From Loripinus fragilis (lineage: Eukaryota > Mollusca > Bivalvia > Lucinida > Lucinidae), in NCBI GenBank assembly GCA_964019695.1, contig OZ026530.1, positions 31,416,690 through 31,480,689 on the forward strand: 64,000 bases of DNA, in the 5' to 3' direction. A program made the translations under genes and the position numbers. The notes below the pieces were generated by a model. The model was not told the DNA's origin and ran no database searches. It saw only the letters and a program-made list of their open reading frames with translations. This document shows positions 43,758-56,402 of the stretch, one piece after another. Each line of letters opens with the position of its first letter. Positions within the stretch are counted from its first letter, which is position 1.

Positions 43758-44175
43758 TGTGGCCGTCTTTTTTAAAGACGCGACGATGCACGTGGCAGTT
43801 GGCGTTTGGCTCAAGTCGTTATCACGTCGTGACGTAACGTTATAAGAATTGTGACGTCACGTAATGGGGATCACATAGCCGCTTGCTTGAAAGAGCTTTC
43901 GTTAACGTTCAAGCTCCTGGTGATCGAAAAAATCCCTCAGTCTAATGGTTAAAATACAAGTTAAATATCAACAAAACTGGCATCTTCGCGATTCACTTTT
44001 ACTTTTTGTATTTTTTCAATGTCAATGATGGTCACGGCACATTTTTCAAAGGTGGAATAAGGTTCTTAGTTCGATCGAATCGACTCCGTATAGATACCGG
44101 AACTCTGTTTTGACAGAACGGAAATCAGGCCTTCATATAGCAGATGAATAGAACAGAACAGAGCCTCTAATCGTA

Positions 44176-44236
44176 ACAGCAACCAACCCTCGTTGTTGCC
44201 GCTGCGCGGCACCAACTCGTTGGTTGGTTGCTATTA
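44176..44236. repeat. GC-rich hairpin with AGCAACCAACC / GGTTGGTTGCT arms
   Basis: The inner part CGTTGTTGCCGCTGCGCGGC also folds. It stands out in AT-rich DNA and may be an element end. Confidence 0.6.
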
Positions 44237-44257
44237 AAAATGAGACATCAAAACAAA

Positions 44258-44375
44258 TGTTTTTGTTACCCCAAACCCAGTCACTGTATTGTGTCCTTTA
44301 TCCGCTGCTTTATTACTGGTTCAACCCACGAAATTGTCCCGACCTGATTGAAAAATTGATGACTTTGATGTCAAG
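44258..44375 (+). mobile_element. 5'-truncated SINE family 1-like piece, 12-bp target duplication
   Basis: CTGGTTCAACCCACGAAAT, TGTCCCGACCTGATTGAAAA and ATTGATGACTTTGATGTC follow the SINE 1 3' half. CATCAAAACAAA at 44246-44257 is repeated at 44376-44387. A similar piece lies at about 62165-62255. Confidence 0.6.
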
Positions 44376-44582
44376 CATCAAAACAAACTATTCCATCACT
44401 ATTCATTCCATGTTTTACACCGTGCCATTTGATGTCTCTTATTCCTGCGATTGTAAGAATTAGTTGGATTACGAGTACAGATGTTATTGGATTTTCCAGG
44501 TTTCAGAGGGGGTTTAATAGATTAGTTTTCGCTGTGCTGTTACATCCCTGTTGACAGTTATTACCGCTTTACCACAAATATA

Positions 44583-44815
44583 CGGGCCTTCAGATGACCC
44601 CAGAAATCTTTGTGAACAACAAAGGCGCAGACCAGCCTGCACATCTGTGCAGACTGATCAGTGTATTTGTTATTCACTTTTTGGAATGTATCATATCTAA
44701 ACTTGTCACAGGTGAAATTTCAATTTTCTAGCTAGTCTTTGAAGCTGATCGAGGAGACTTGTTTGAGTCTGGCTTGTACAGAAACCCGGAAGGCAGTTTT
44801 CTAGCGTCAAGACCC
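44583..44815. mobile_element. MITE, GGGCCTC family, diverged
   Basis: Interior ACAAAGGCGCAGACCAGCCT and GAAATTTCAATTTTCTAGCT match 7734-7974; the ends are worn. Confidence 0.7.
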
Positions 44816-45459
44816 TATGTAAGGATACTTGAAGGAATTTACCTTTCTTATGTTGCTGGATATGTCGGTGTTTGTCTGAAGGAAGCAGTCTGATCTGGGT
44901 CTGCACCGGTTGTCTTGACCTTTTTTGTAGCCAACTAGTGTTCGAAATTTTGGAACATTTACTGTTATTTACTGTATATAAAAAGTACATCACATGCCCG
45001 GGATCACATGACAAATGAAGGCGGGCAATTTTGTCACTTTCCAAGGTAAAATAGAAGTTTAATGTATATACTTTAAATTCGGAAATTTTCGCGAAACTGC
45101 GAAGTTTTCGTGAAATTGGGAGAAATCACTCTGTCGTTTATTTATAAAGGTACATGTTAATTATGCCCTTGCGAATTTCAACATCGAAAATATGTGTTTT
45201 AGAGCTATTTGCGAAAAATAAAATCCTCGCGAATATTTCCTAATTTACGTTAGAAGGCCTAGCCGGATAAGGTATTCAGAAAGCTCATTCTGTGTGTACA
45301 TGTACCGTAAAAATTCTATTACAGGTCCGGGCATTTATTAGAATCACTACCTTTCACAGAGATGGGGGCGGGCCTTTATTAAAGCTACAAATGCGAGAAA
45401 ATTCATTAAAACATCATGTACCTGTAGCTCCAATTTATCTGCAGTAAGGGTCGCCATCC

Positions 45460-45708
45460 TCATGCGGGGATCCAGGAATTTTTGTCAGGGGTGTCCAGAC
45501 CTGTCCAGTCTTTATTTTAGTCATCAACTTTATTTATTTTCTAGTTTATAGAAAGGGTCCAATTGTTTCCAGGGGGGCCAACTTATTCCAGTTTTTTTTG
45601 GGGGGGGGGGGGGGGGGGTACCAAATGCTAATTTCCATAGAAACCCATATAACCTGTGATTTTCCAGGTGGGGGGGTCTGGCTCCCTATCCCCCTCTGGA
45701 TCCGCACA
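45460..45708. mobile_element. MITE (GGATCCAGGAATTTTTGTCA), nested
   Basis: CATGCGGGGATCCAGGAATT at the left and CCCTCTGGATCCGCACATG at the right, with a G-run at 45601. Confidence 0.8.
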
Positions 45709-45955
45709 TGATCTTGAGATATGCTAGCTAGTGTCGCGAAGTCTGTAGGTAGAAGACTATTGACACGGTAAATGGTTATTTCGGCGCTAGGTATTGATAA
45801 AACTTCCAGGGCATAACAGGGTACAGGTTCACATCTTGCAAGTGACGGTCAGTATTTCCGGACAAAATGAAAGTAGGGTCAAAAACAATGTACATGTACC
45901 TTAAATAGAGGACTAGAAATTCACTGCTAATAACAAACTTGAGACTTCTGCATAA

Positions 45956-46201
45956 TGCCCAGGTCACACATTCACGGATCACCTCGCCGGTTCTACTACG
46001 GATTAAATCTCACGGATGACCCAGGAAATGCCAATTTCTGAAGTCCGATATTGATGCACTATTTACATATGATTCAGTACTACTACGTATGATTACGGAT
46101 GCCATACGGAAAGCTACGGTCCAATACGGGTTGCCACAAATGATGCCGAATTGTATCCGTGGCTAATCCGGCGTCCAGTCCGTGAATGTGTGACCTGGGC
46201 A
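45956..46201. mobile_element. PIF/Harbinger-like MITE, TAA target duplication
   Basis: TIRs TGCCCAGGTCACACATTCAC then GGA are perfect at both ends. TAA at 45953-45955 and 46202-46204 is the 3-bp TWA duplication typical of Harbinger elements. The inside (ATACGGATGCC, TACGGTCCAATACGG) has no long frame. Confidence 0.92.
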
Positions 46202-46819
46202 TAAGGTAGGAACGATTTTTATTCAATATTCGTGGGTGGGCCTTTATTAGAGGCCCGATTTTTGTTAGTTTGCGTGAAAAATCGGCATTTTTGGCGTCCA
46301 AACTGGGGAATGGGCCTCTATTAGAGCATGAGCCTGTAATAGACTTTCTACGGTACATGTAGTAGGAAAATATATGGTTATGATAGTTATCTCCCTTCTA
46401 GAGTCGTGACCTGAAGTAAGACGAATTGCCTTACCCTTATCCTGCTAAATGAAATTCCCAAGCCACACCCATTTCCACTTTCACCCAATGAAATCATCTG
46501 ATGCATTTTAATTTTCTCTAATTTTCTAACTGACAGCCCAACAGTGTCCATCCTGATCAGCCAGCTTCTAATGAGGCTGGCTGATCAGAATAGAAACTGC
46601 CTTTTAAGGAAGAAACAGCTGAAGGTACTAGGGTAAAGAGATAATTAAGTCTAGATGGGAGCAGACAAATTAAGTGTTAATACATGTGCTGCTCAGCGAA
46701 AGGGTGTTTCTCTTGAAAGTCAGTTTGTTTGTGTCAAGGAAAAAGGTAACTTTCAGGATGGAAATTGTGCATTGTTTTGATGGATTACTTCCCTATGACA
46801 TAATGCATTCATAGTCAGC

Positions 46820-49800
46820 ACTCAGCAGTTACTGTTCTCCTCAGCAGCTATTGTTCTCTTCAGCAGTTACTGTTCTCATCAGCAGTTACTGTTCTCCTCA
46901 GCAGTTACTGTTCTCCTTAGCAGTTACTGTTCTCCTCAGCAGCTATTGTTCTCTTCAGCAGTTGCTGTTCTCATCAGCAGTTACTGTTCTCCTCAGCAGT
47001 TACTGTTCTCCTTAGCAGTTACTGTTCTCATCAGCAGTTACTGTCCTCCTCAGCAGTTACTGTTCTCATCAGCAGTTACTTTTCTTCTCAGCAGTTACTG
47101 TTCTCATCAGCAGTTACTGTTCTCATCAGCAGTAACTGTCCTCCTCAGCAGTTACTGGTCTCCTCAGCAGTTACTGTTCTCTCCCCAGCAGTTGCTGTCC
47201 TGCTCAGCAGTTACTGTTCTCCTCAGCAGTTACTGTTTTCCTCAGCAGTTACTGGTCTCCTCAGCAGTTACTGTTCTCCCCAGCAGTTACTGTTCTCCTC
47301 AGCAGTTACTGTCCTCTTCAGCAGTTACTGTTCTCCTCAGCAGTTACTGTCCACTTCATAAGTTACTGTTCTCCTCAGCAGTTACTGTTTTCCTCAGCAG
47401 TAACTGGTCTCATCAGCAGTTACTGTTCTTCTCTCCCCAGCAGTTACTGTCCTCCTCCGCAGTTGCTGGTCTCCTCAGCAGTTACTGTTCTCCTCAGCAG
47501 TTATTGTTCTCCTCAGCAGTTACTGTCCTCTTCAGCAGTTACTGTTCTCCTCAGCAGTTACTGTTTTCCTCAGCAGTTACTGGTCTCATCAGCAGTTACT
47601 GTTCTTCTCTCCCCAGCAGTTACTGTCCTCCTCAGCAGTTGCTGGTCTCCTCAGCAGTTACTGTTCTCCTCAGCAGTTATTGTTTTCCTTAGCAGTAACT
47701 GTTCTCATCAGCAGTTACTGTTCTCCTTGGCAGTTACTGTTCTCCTCAGCAGTTATTGTTCTCATCAGCAGTTACTGTTCTCATCAGCAGTTATTGTTCT
47801 CCTTGGCAGTTACTGTTCTCCTCAGCAGTTACTGTTCTCATCAGCAGTTACTGTTCTCATCAGCAGTTATTGTTCTCCTTGGCAGTTACTGTTCTCCTCA
47901 GCAGTTACTGTTCTCCTCAGCAGCTATTGTTTTCCTCAGCAGTTACTGTTCTCAATCAGCAGTTACTGTTCTCCTCAGCAGTTACTGGTCTCCTTGGCAG
48001 TTACTGTTCTCATCAGCAGTTACTGTTCTCCTCAGCAGTTACTGTTCTCCTCAGCAGTTACTGTCCTCCTCAGCAGTTATTGTTCTCATCAGCAGTTACT
48101 GTTCTCCTCAGCAGTTATTGTTCTCATCAGCAGTTACTGTTCACCTCAGCAGTTACTGTTCTCCTCAGCAGCTATTGTTCTCTTCAGCAGTTACTGTTCT
48201 CCTCAGCAGTCATGTTTTCCTCAGCAGTTACTGTTCTCAATCAGCAGTTACTGTTCTCCTCAGCAGTTACTGGTCTCCTTGGCAGTTACTGTTCTCCTCA
48301 GCAGTTACTGTTCTCCTCAGCAGTTACTGTTCTCATCAGCAGTTACTGTCCTCCTCAGCAGTTATTGTTCTCATCAGCAGTTACTGTTCACCTCAGCAGT
48401 TACTGTTCTCCTCAGCAGCTATTGTTCTCTTTAGCAGTTACTGTTCTCATCAGCAGTTACTGTTCTCCTCAGCAGTTACTGTTCTCCTTAGCAGTTACTG
48501 TTCACTTCATAAGTTACTGTTCTCATCAGCAGTTACTGTTCTTCTCAGCAGTTACTGTTCTCATCAGCAGTTACTGTTCTCATCAGCAGTTACTGTTCTC
48601 ATCAGCAGTAACTGTCCTCCTCAGCAGTTACTGTTCTCCTCAGCAGTTACTGTTCTCCTCAGCAGTAACTGTTCTCCTTAGCAGTTACTGTTCTCCTCAG
48701 CAGTTATTGTTCTCTTCAGCAGTTACTGTTCCTATCAGCAGTTACTGTACTCCTCAGCAGTTATTGTTCTCTTCAGCAGTTACTGTTCTCATCAGCAGTT
48801 ACTGTTCTCCTCAGCAGTTACTGTTCTCCTTAGCAGTTACTGTTCACTTCATAAGTTACTGTTCTCATCAGCAGTAACTGTTCTTCTCAGCAGTTACTGT
48901 TCACTTCAGCAGTTATGGTTCTTCTCATCAGCAGTTACTGTTCCCCTCAGCAGTTACTGTTCTCCTCAGCATTTACTGTCCTCCTCAGTAGTTACTGTTC
49001 TCCCCAGCAGTTACTGTTCTCCTCAGCAGTGACTGTTCTCATCAGCAGTTACTGTTCTCTACAGCAGTTACTGTCCTCCTCAGCAGTTACTGGTCTCCTC
49101 AGCAGTTGCTGTTCTCCTTGGCAGTTACTGTTCTCCTCAGCAGTTACTGGTCTTCTCAGCTGTTACAGTTCTCCTCAGCAGTTACTGTTCTCATCAGCAG
49201 TTATTGTTCTCCTCAGCAGTTATTGTTCTCTTCAGCAGTTACTGTTCTCATCAGCAGTTACTGTACTCCTCAGCAGTTATTGTTCTCTTCAGCAGTTACT
49301 GTTCTCATCAGCAGTTACTGTTCTCCTCAGCAGTTACTGTTCTCCTTAGCAGTTACTGTTCACTTCATAAGTTACTGTTCTCATCAGCAGTAACTGTTCT
49401 TCTCAGCAGTTACTGTTCACTTCAGCAGTTATGGTTCTTCTTATCAGCAGTTACTGTTCCCCTCAGCAGTTACTGTTCTCCTCAGCAGTTACTGTCCGCC
49501 TCAGTAGTTACTGTTCTCCCCAGCAGTTACTGTTCTCCTCAGCAGTGACTGTTCTCATCAGCAGTTACTGTTCTCCACAGCAGTTACTGTCCTCCTCAGC
49601 AGTTACTGGTCTCCTCAGCAGTTGCTGTTATCCTCAGCAGTTACTGTTCTCCTCAGCAGTTACTGGTCTTCTCAGCCGTTACAGTTCTCCTCAGCAGTTA
49701 CTGTTCTCATCAGCAGTTACTGTTCTCCTCAGCAGTTATTGTTCTCATCAGCAGTTACTGTTCTCATCAGCAGTTATTGTTCTCCTCAGCAGTTACTGTT

Positions 49801-52800
49801 CTCATCAGCAGTAGCTGTTCTCAACATCATTTACTGTTCTTCTCAGCAGTTACTGTTCTCCTCAGCAGTTACTGTTCTCCTAAGCAGTTACTGTTCTCCT
49901 TAGCAGTTACTGTTCTCCTCAGCAGTTATTGTTCTTCTCAGCAGTTATTGTTCTCCTCAGCAGTTACTGTTCTCCTCAGCAGTTACTGTTCTCCTAAGCA
50001 GTTACTGTTCTCCTCAGCAGTTACTGTTCTTCTAAACAGTTACTGTTCTCCTCAGCAGTTACTGTTCTTCTAAACAGTTACTGTTCACTTCAGAAGTTAC
50101 TGTTCTCCTCAGCAGTTACTGTTCTTCTAAACAGTTACTGTTCACTTCAGAAGTTACTGTTCTCCTCAGCAGCTATTGTTCTCTTCAGCAGTTACTGTTC
50201 TCATCAGCAGTTACTGTTCTCCTCAGCAGTTACTCTTCTCCTCAGCAGTTACTGTTCTCTCAGCAGTTATTGTTCTCCTCAGCAGTTACTGTTCTCATCA
50301 GCAGTAGCTGTTCTCAACATCATTTACTGTTCTTCTCAGCAGTTACTGTTCTCCTCAGCAGTTACTGTTCTCCTAAGCAGTTACTGTTCTCCTCAGCAGT
50401 TACTGTTCTCCTCAGCAGTTATTGTTCTTCTCAGCAGTTACTGTTCTCCTCAGCAGTTACTGTTCTCCTAAGCAGTAATTGTTCTCCTAAGCAGTTACTG
50501 TTCTCCTCAGTAGTTACTGTTCTTCTAAACAGTTACTGTTCACTTCAGAAGTTACTGTTCTCCTCAGCAGCTATTGTTCTCCTCAGCAGTTACTGTCCTC
50601 CTCAGTAGTTACTGTTCTCCCCAGCAGTTACTGTTCTCCTCAGCAGTTACTGTTCTCATCAGCAGTTACTGTTCTCCACAGCAGTTACTGTCCTCCACAG
50701 CAGTTACTGGTCTCCTCAGCAGTTGCTGTTCTCCTCAGCAGTTACTGGTCTTCTCAGCTGTTACAGTTCTCCTCAGCAGTTACTGTTCTCCTCAGCAGCT
50801 ATTGTTCTCTTCATAAGTTACTGTTCTCATCAGCAGTTACTGTTCTTCTAAACAGTTACTGTTCACTTCAGAAGTTACTGTTCTCCTCAGCAGCTATTGT
50901 TCTCTTCAGCAGTTACTGTTCTCATCAGCAGTTACTGTTCTCCTCAGCAACTATTGTTCTCTTCAGCAGTTACTGTTCTCATCAGCAGTTACTGTTCTCC
51001 TCAGCAGTTACTGTTCTCCTTAGCAGTTACTGTTCACTTCATAAGTTACTGTTCTCAGCAGCAGTTACTGTTCTTCTCAGCAGTTACTGTTCTCCCCAGT
51101 AGTTACTGTTCTCCACAGCAGTTACTGTCCTCCTCAGCAGTTACTGGTCTCCTCAGCAGTTGCTGTTCTCCTCAGCAGTTACTGTTCTCCTCAGCAGTTA
51201 CTGGTCTTCTCAGCTGTTACAGTTCTCCTCAGCAGTTACTGTTCTCCTCAGCAGCTATTGTTCTCTTCATAAGTTACTGTTCTCATCAGCAGTTACTGTT
51301 CTTCTAAACAGTTACTGTTCACTTCAGAAGTTACTGTTCTCCTCAGCAGTTACTGTTCTCCTAAGCAGTTACTGTTCTCCTAAGCAGTTACTGTTCTCCT
51401 CAGCAGTTATTGTTCTTCTCAGCAGTTACTGTTCTCATCAGCAGTTACTGTTCTCCTAAGCAGTTACTGTTCTCCTAAGCAGTTACTGTTCTCCTCAGCA
51501 GTTACTGTTCTCCTCAGCAGTTACTGTCCTGCTCAGCAGTTACTGTTCTCCCCAGTAGTTACTGTCCTCCTCAGCAGTTACTGTTCTGATCAGCAGTTAC
51601 TGTTCTTCTCAGCAGTTACTGTTCTTCTCAGCAGTTACTGTTCTTTTAGCAGTTACTCATCTCCTCAGTAGTTACTGTTCTCATCAGCAGTTACTGTTCT
51701 CCTCAGCAGTTACTGTTCTCATCAGCAGTTACTGTTCTCCTCAGCAGTTACTGTTTTTCTCAGCAGTTACTGTTCTTCTCAGCAGTTACTGTTCTTCTAA
51801 GCAGTTACTGTTCTCCTAAGCAGTTACTGTTCTCCTCAGCAGTTATTGTTCTCCTCAGCAGTAGCTGTTCTCAACATCATTTACTGTTCTCCTCAGCAGT
51901 TACTGTTCTCCTCAGCAGTTACTGTTCTCCTCAGCAGTTATTGTTCTCATCAGCAGTGACTGTTCTCCTCAGCAGTTACTGTTCTCATCAGCAGTTACTG
52001 TCCTCCTCAGCAGTTACTGTTCTCCTCAGCAGTTACTGTTCTCCTTGGCAGGTACTGTTCTCATCAGCAGTTACTGTTCTCCTCAGCAGTTACTGTTCTC
52101 ATCAGCATTTACTGTTCTCATCAGCAGTTACTGTCCTCCTCAGCAGTTACTGGTCTCCTCAGCAGTTACTTTTCTTACCCCAGCAGTTACTGTCCCGCTC
52201 AGCAGTTAATATTCTCCTCAGCAGCTACTGTTTTCCTCAGCAGTTATTGGTCTCATCAGCAGTTACTGTTCTTCTCTCCCCAGCAGTTACTGTCCTCCTC
52301 AGCAGTTGTTTGTCTCCTCAGCAGTTACTGTTCTCCTCAGCAGTTACTGTTCATCTCAGCAGTTACTGTTATCCACAGCAGTTACTCATCTCCTCAGCAG
52401 TTACTGTTCTCCTCAGCAGTTACTGTCCTCCTCAGTAGTAACTGTTCTCCCCAGCAGTTACTGTTCTCCTCAGCAGTTACTGTTCTCCTCAGCAGTTACT
52501 GGTCTCCTCAGCAGTTGCTGTTCTCCTCAGCAGTTACTGTTCTCCTCAGCAGTTACTGGTCTTCTCAGCTGTTACAGTTATCCTCAGCAGTTACTGGTCT
52601 CCTCAGCAGTTACTGTTCACTTCAGAATTTACTGTATTACTCGGCAGTAACTGTTCTCAACAGCAGTTACTGTTCTTCTCAGCAGTAACTCATCAGCAGT
52701 TACTTATCTCCTCAGCAGTTACTGTTCTCATCAGCTGTTACTGTTCTCCTCAGCTGTTGACTGTTCTCCTAAGTAGTAACTGTTCTCCTCAGCAGTTACT

Positions 52801-54768
52801 GTTTTCATCAGCAGTTACTTATCTCCTCAGCAGTTACTGTTCTCATCAGCAGTTACTGTTCTTCTCAGCAGTTACTGTTCTCCTCAGCAGTTACTGTTCC
52901 CCTCAGCAGTTACTGTTCTCCTCAGTAGTTACTGTTCTCCTCAGCAGTTACTTATCTTTCAGCAGTTACTGTTCCCCTCAGCAGTTACTGTTCTCCTCAG
53001 CAGTTACTTTACTCCTCAGAAGTTACTGTTTTCCTCGGCAGTTACTGTTCTCCTCAGCAGTTACTGTTCTCCTCAGCAGTTACTTAACTCCTCAGCAGTT
53101 ACTTATCTCTTCAGCAGTTACTGTTTTCCTCAGCAGTTACTGTCCTCCTCAGCAGTTACTGTTCTCATCAGCAGTTACTGTTCTTCTCAGCAGTTACTGT
53201 TCTTCTTAGCAGTTACTGTTCCTCTCAGCAGTTACTGTTCTTCTCAGCAGTTACTCATCTCCTCAGTAGTTACTGTTCTCATCAGCAGTTACTGTTCTCC
53301 TCAGCAGTTACTGTTCTCATCAGCAGTTACTGTTCTCCTCAGCAGTTACTGTTCTTCTCAGCAGTTACTGTTCTTCTCAGCAGTTACTGTTCTCCTAAGC
53401 AGTTACTGTTCTCCTCAGCAGTTATTGTTCTCCTCAGCAGTAGCTGTTCTCAACATCATTTACTGTTCTCCTCAGCAATTACTGTTCTCCTCAGCAGTTA
53501 CTGTTCTCATCAGCAGTTACTGTTCTCATCAGCAGTGACTGTTCTCCTCAGCAGTTACTGTTCTCCTCAGCAGTTACTGTTCTCATCAGCAGTTACTGTC
53601 CTCCTCAGCAGTTACTGTTCTCCTCAGCAGTTACTGTTCTCCTTGGCAGGTACTGTTCTCATCAGCAGTTACTGTTCTCCTCAGCAGTTACTGTTCTCAT
53701 CAGCATTTACTGTTCTCATCAGCAGTTACTGTCCTCCTTAGCAGTTACTGGTCTCCTCAGCAGTTACTTTTCTTACCCCAGCAGTTACTGTCCCGCTCAG
53801 CAGTTAATGTTCTCCTCAGCAGCTACTGTTTTCCTCAGCAGTTACTGGTCTCATCAGCAGTTACTGTTCTTCTCTCCCCAGCAGTTACTGTCCTCCTCAG
53901 CAGTTGTTTGTCTCCTCCGCAGTTACTGTTCTCCTCAGCAGTTACTGTTCATCTCAGCAGTTACTGTTATCCACAGCAGTTACTCATCTCCTCAGCAGTT
54001 TCTGTTCTCCTCAGCAGTTACTGTCCTCCTCAGTAGTAACTGTTCTCCCCAGCAGTTACTGTTTTCCTCAGCAGTTACTGTTCTCCTCAGCAGTTACTGG
54101 TCTCCTCAGCAGTTGCTGTTCTCCTTGGCAGTTACTGTTCTCCTCAGCAGTTACTGGTCTTCTCAGCTGTTACAGTTCTCCTCAGCAGTTACTGGTCTCC
54201 TCAGCAGTTACTGTTCACTTCAGAATTTACTGTATTCCTCGGCAGTAACTGTTCTCAACAGCAGTTACTGTTCTTCTCAGCAGTTACTCATCAGCAGTTA
54301 CTTATCGCCTCAGCAGTTACTGTTCTCATCAGCTGTTACTGTTCTCCTCAGCTGTTGACTGTTCTCCTAAGTAGTAACTGTTCTCCTCAGCAGTTAATGT
54401 TTTCATCAGCAGTTACTTATCTCCTCAGCAGTTACTGTTCTCATCAGCAGTTACTGTTCTTCTCAGCAGTTACTGTTCTCCTCAGCAGTTACTGTTCTCC
54501 TCAGCAGTTACTGTTCTCCTCAGCAGTTACTTATCTCTTCAGCAGTTACTGTTCCCCTCAGCAGTTACTGTTCTCCTCAGCAGTTACTTTACTCCTCAGA
54601 AGTTACTGTTTTCCTCGGCAGTTACTGTTCTCCACAGCAGTTACTGTTCTCCTCAGCAGTTACTTTACTCCTCAGCAGTTACTTAACTCCTCAGCAGTTA
54701 CTTATCTCTTCAGCAGTTACTGTTTTCCTCAGCAGTTACTGTTCTCCTCAGCAGTTACTGTTCTCCTT
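46820..54768. repeat. 7.9-kb minisatellite of a 19-bp unit (TCTCCTCAGCAGTTACTGT)
   Basis: About 418 copies. Common variants: TCTCATCAGCAG, TCTTCTCAGCAG, CAGCAGCTATTGT, TTCACTTCATAAG, CTCAACATCATTTACTG. Because 19 is not a multiple of 3 and the unit has no stop on the + strand in any frame, all three frames are open for long distances (up to 373 codons, period 19 residues such as SAVTVLLSSYCSPQQLLFS). The - strand frame hits TGA. Larger duplications are visible: 52270-52760 repeats at 53870-54360, and GGTTCTTCTCATCAGCAG at 48919 recurs at 49435. Confidence 0.97.
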
Positions 54769-54815
54769 CGGTCTAGGGTTTGGAAATATTACATCTTCAG
54801 GAAAGTTAGTGCTAT

Positions 54816-55165
54816 AGGGTTCAAGCTGGGTCCTGACAGTAGGGAGAAGTGACTTCTCATGCCAGGAAAATTAGGGAGAATTGACAGTCAGATAGGGAGA
54901 AGTTATAGCACAAACTTACAAAACTTTCTGTCAGTTTAGAAGCAAATTAGCCATTACCAAGACCAGATAAAAAGGTCCTTATCCGCTACTTGCCATTACA
55001 CAAACTATTGCCATTAAATGGAAGGAGAAATATGACGCATTGGTAGTAGATTGTCACCTCAGCTTGTGTAATGAAAAAGAGTCTCCCTAGGGAGACTCCC
55101 ACTTCTCCCTGGGTCCATTTTAGGGCGAATTTCTGCCGCATTGGTGACTATTTCGCCCAAGTCAC
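54816..55165 (+). mobile_element. MITE, GGGCCCTGACAG / CTTCTCCC family
   Basis: GGTTCAAGCTGGGTCCTGAC, AGTAGGGAGAAGTGACTTCT at the left; CCCACTTCTCCCTGGGTCC at the right. It begins about 48 bp after the 19-bp array. Confidence 0.7.
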
Positions 55166-55385
55166 CTCCCTAGCTTACTTCCTGAGCCACACACGTCCAA
55201 GAGTAGAGCATTGGTCTAGATAAACAAAACTGTTGTGTGTAAAGTTGACTAAATGCATGTATTTTTGTCACCATGCATCACTTAACATATGTTGTGGGCA
55301 CTCAGAAGACCTGTCTCATTTAGATGGTTCTTTAGAGTACCTACAACATATGTTTTAGACGAGAAATAAGAAAGTTAAGGTTCAA

Positions 55386-56388
55386 TTACACACACTTGAC
55401 TATATACTGAACAAAAGTGAAAACGCTACACTACACTTAACTATATTTTGTGAGAAATTGTTGGTTAAAAAAGTATTTACTAAAGCTTAATAATGTTTCT
55501 CAGACATCCAGCAAACAATTCGTCAAAACTCCACCAGTTTGTCTCGTTTGATGTCTGAGTTTAGCTCCTTTAAGTGAAAGCTTTTTTCACTGAATTTTGC
55601 TATTGCGCATGAGCAAATAAAAATTGTTATGATTATCAAAATTGGTCATAATTGTGTTGCATAAAAACACAAGAAAATAGATTAATCACTTGAAGCGAGG
55701 TCAGAAATCAATTTCGAATTTATCAAATTTGTAAAAAAAAGAAAATTGTCTCCCTTTGACAAAAACAAATAGTTAATGGTAAATGTTTGGTAATCTTCGA
55801 TTCATCATGATTTTGGATAATTTTCGTTTGCCAAATCAGGTAGACCTCTCAGCACATTGTTTCTACCATTTTTCGACTAGTAATGTCCTCATACTCAGAT
55901 GCAACAACACATTGATTTTCCTATGGTGATTTCAGTGTTAAAATTTCAAACTTGGCAATTTGATGGAAAACCTGCTTTTTAAGATTGCTTTTCTAAAAGA
56001 TCAAAAGACACTTGAGATAAGTCCTTCACATTTCTGGTTGTCACATGTCTAGACTACCATTTCGTGCAGTCAGATCTCGTTGGTAGTGGATTTCTGAAGG
56101 CCTAAACTGTGTGAGAGTTCTGTTTAAATTTGCATGGACCCCTGTATAATGTAAATGGCTTTCATGTGTTTACTCGTGACAACATCCGTAAAACTTTTAC
56201 TGTTATGCATTACCCAGTATTTGAACATTAAGGTACACTTTCATTTGCAGTCTTGGTTTGCATAATTTTGTTTATAGATGGCAAACAATTCAGGTGTAGC
56301 GTTTTCACTTTTGTTCAGTTTAGATGCCTGTCAGGGGATAGTTTCCGTGGCTACCTGCCCAGGCTTATAATCCACTTTTGTTTGAGCC
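55386..56388. other. Unassigned intergenic DNA, possible inverted-repeat element
   Basis: GAACAAAAGTGAAAACGCTA at 55409 is mirrored by TAGCGTTTTCACTTTTGTTC at 56298-56317, so about 0.9 kb may be one DNA element. No transposase is visible. Confidence 0.6.
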
Positions 56389-56402
56389 AGTACATAAACT
56401 TA

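Larger units (their letters stand above)
45299..46358. mobile_element. Outer DNA element with two nested MITEs
   Basis: Ends ACATGTACCGTAAAAATTCT and, at the right, AGACTTTCTACGGTACATGT, with CTATTACAGG/CCTGTAATAG continuing inward. Nested: 45460-45708 and 45956-46201. Confidence 0.8.

Noticed and set aside
46820..54768. CRISPR-like array of short direct repeats
   Set aside because: Units are head-to-tail without unique spacers, and the window is clearly eukaryotic.
46946..54852. Many long + strand open frames (up to 373 codons) of Leu/Ser/Val repeats
   Set aside because: All three frames are open because the 19-bp unit lacks stops and is not a multiple of three. No domain, no splice context and overlapping frames argue against genes.
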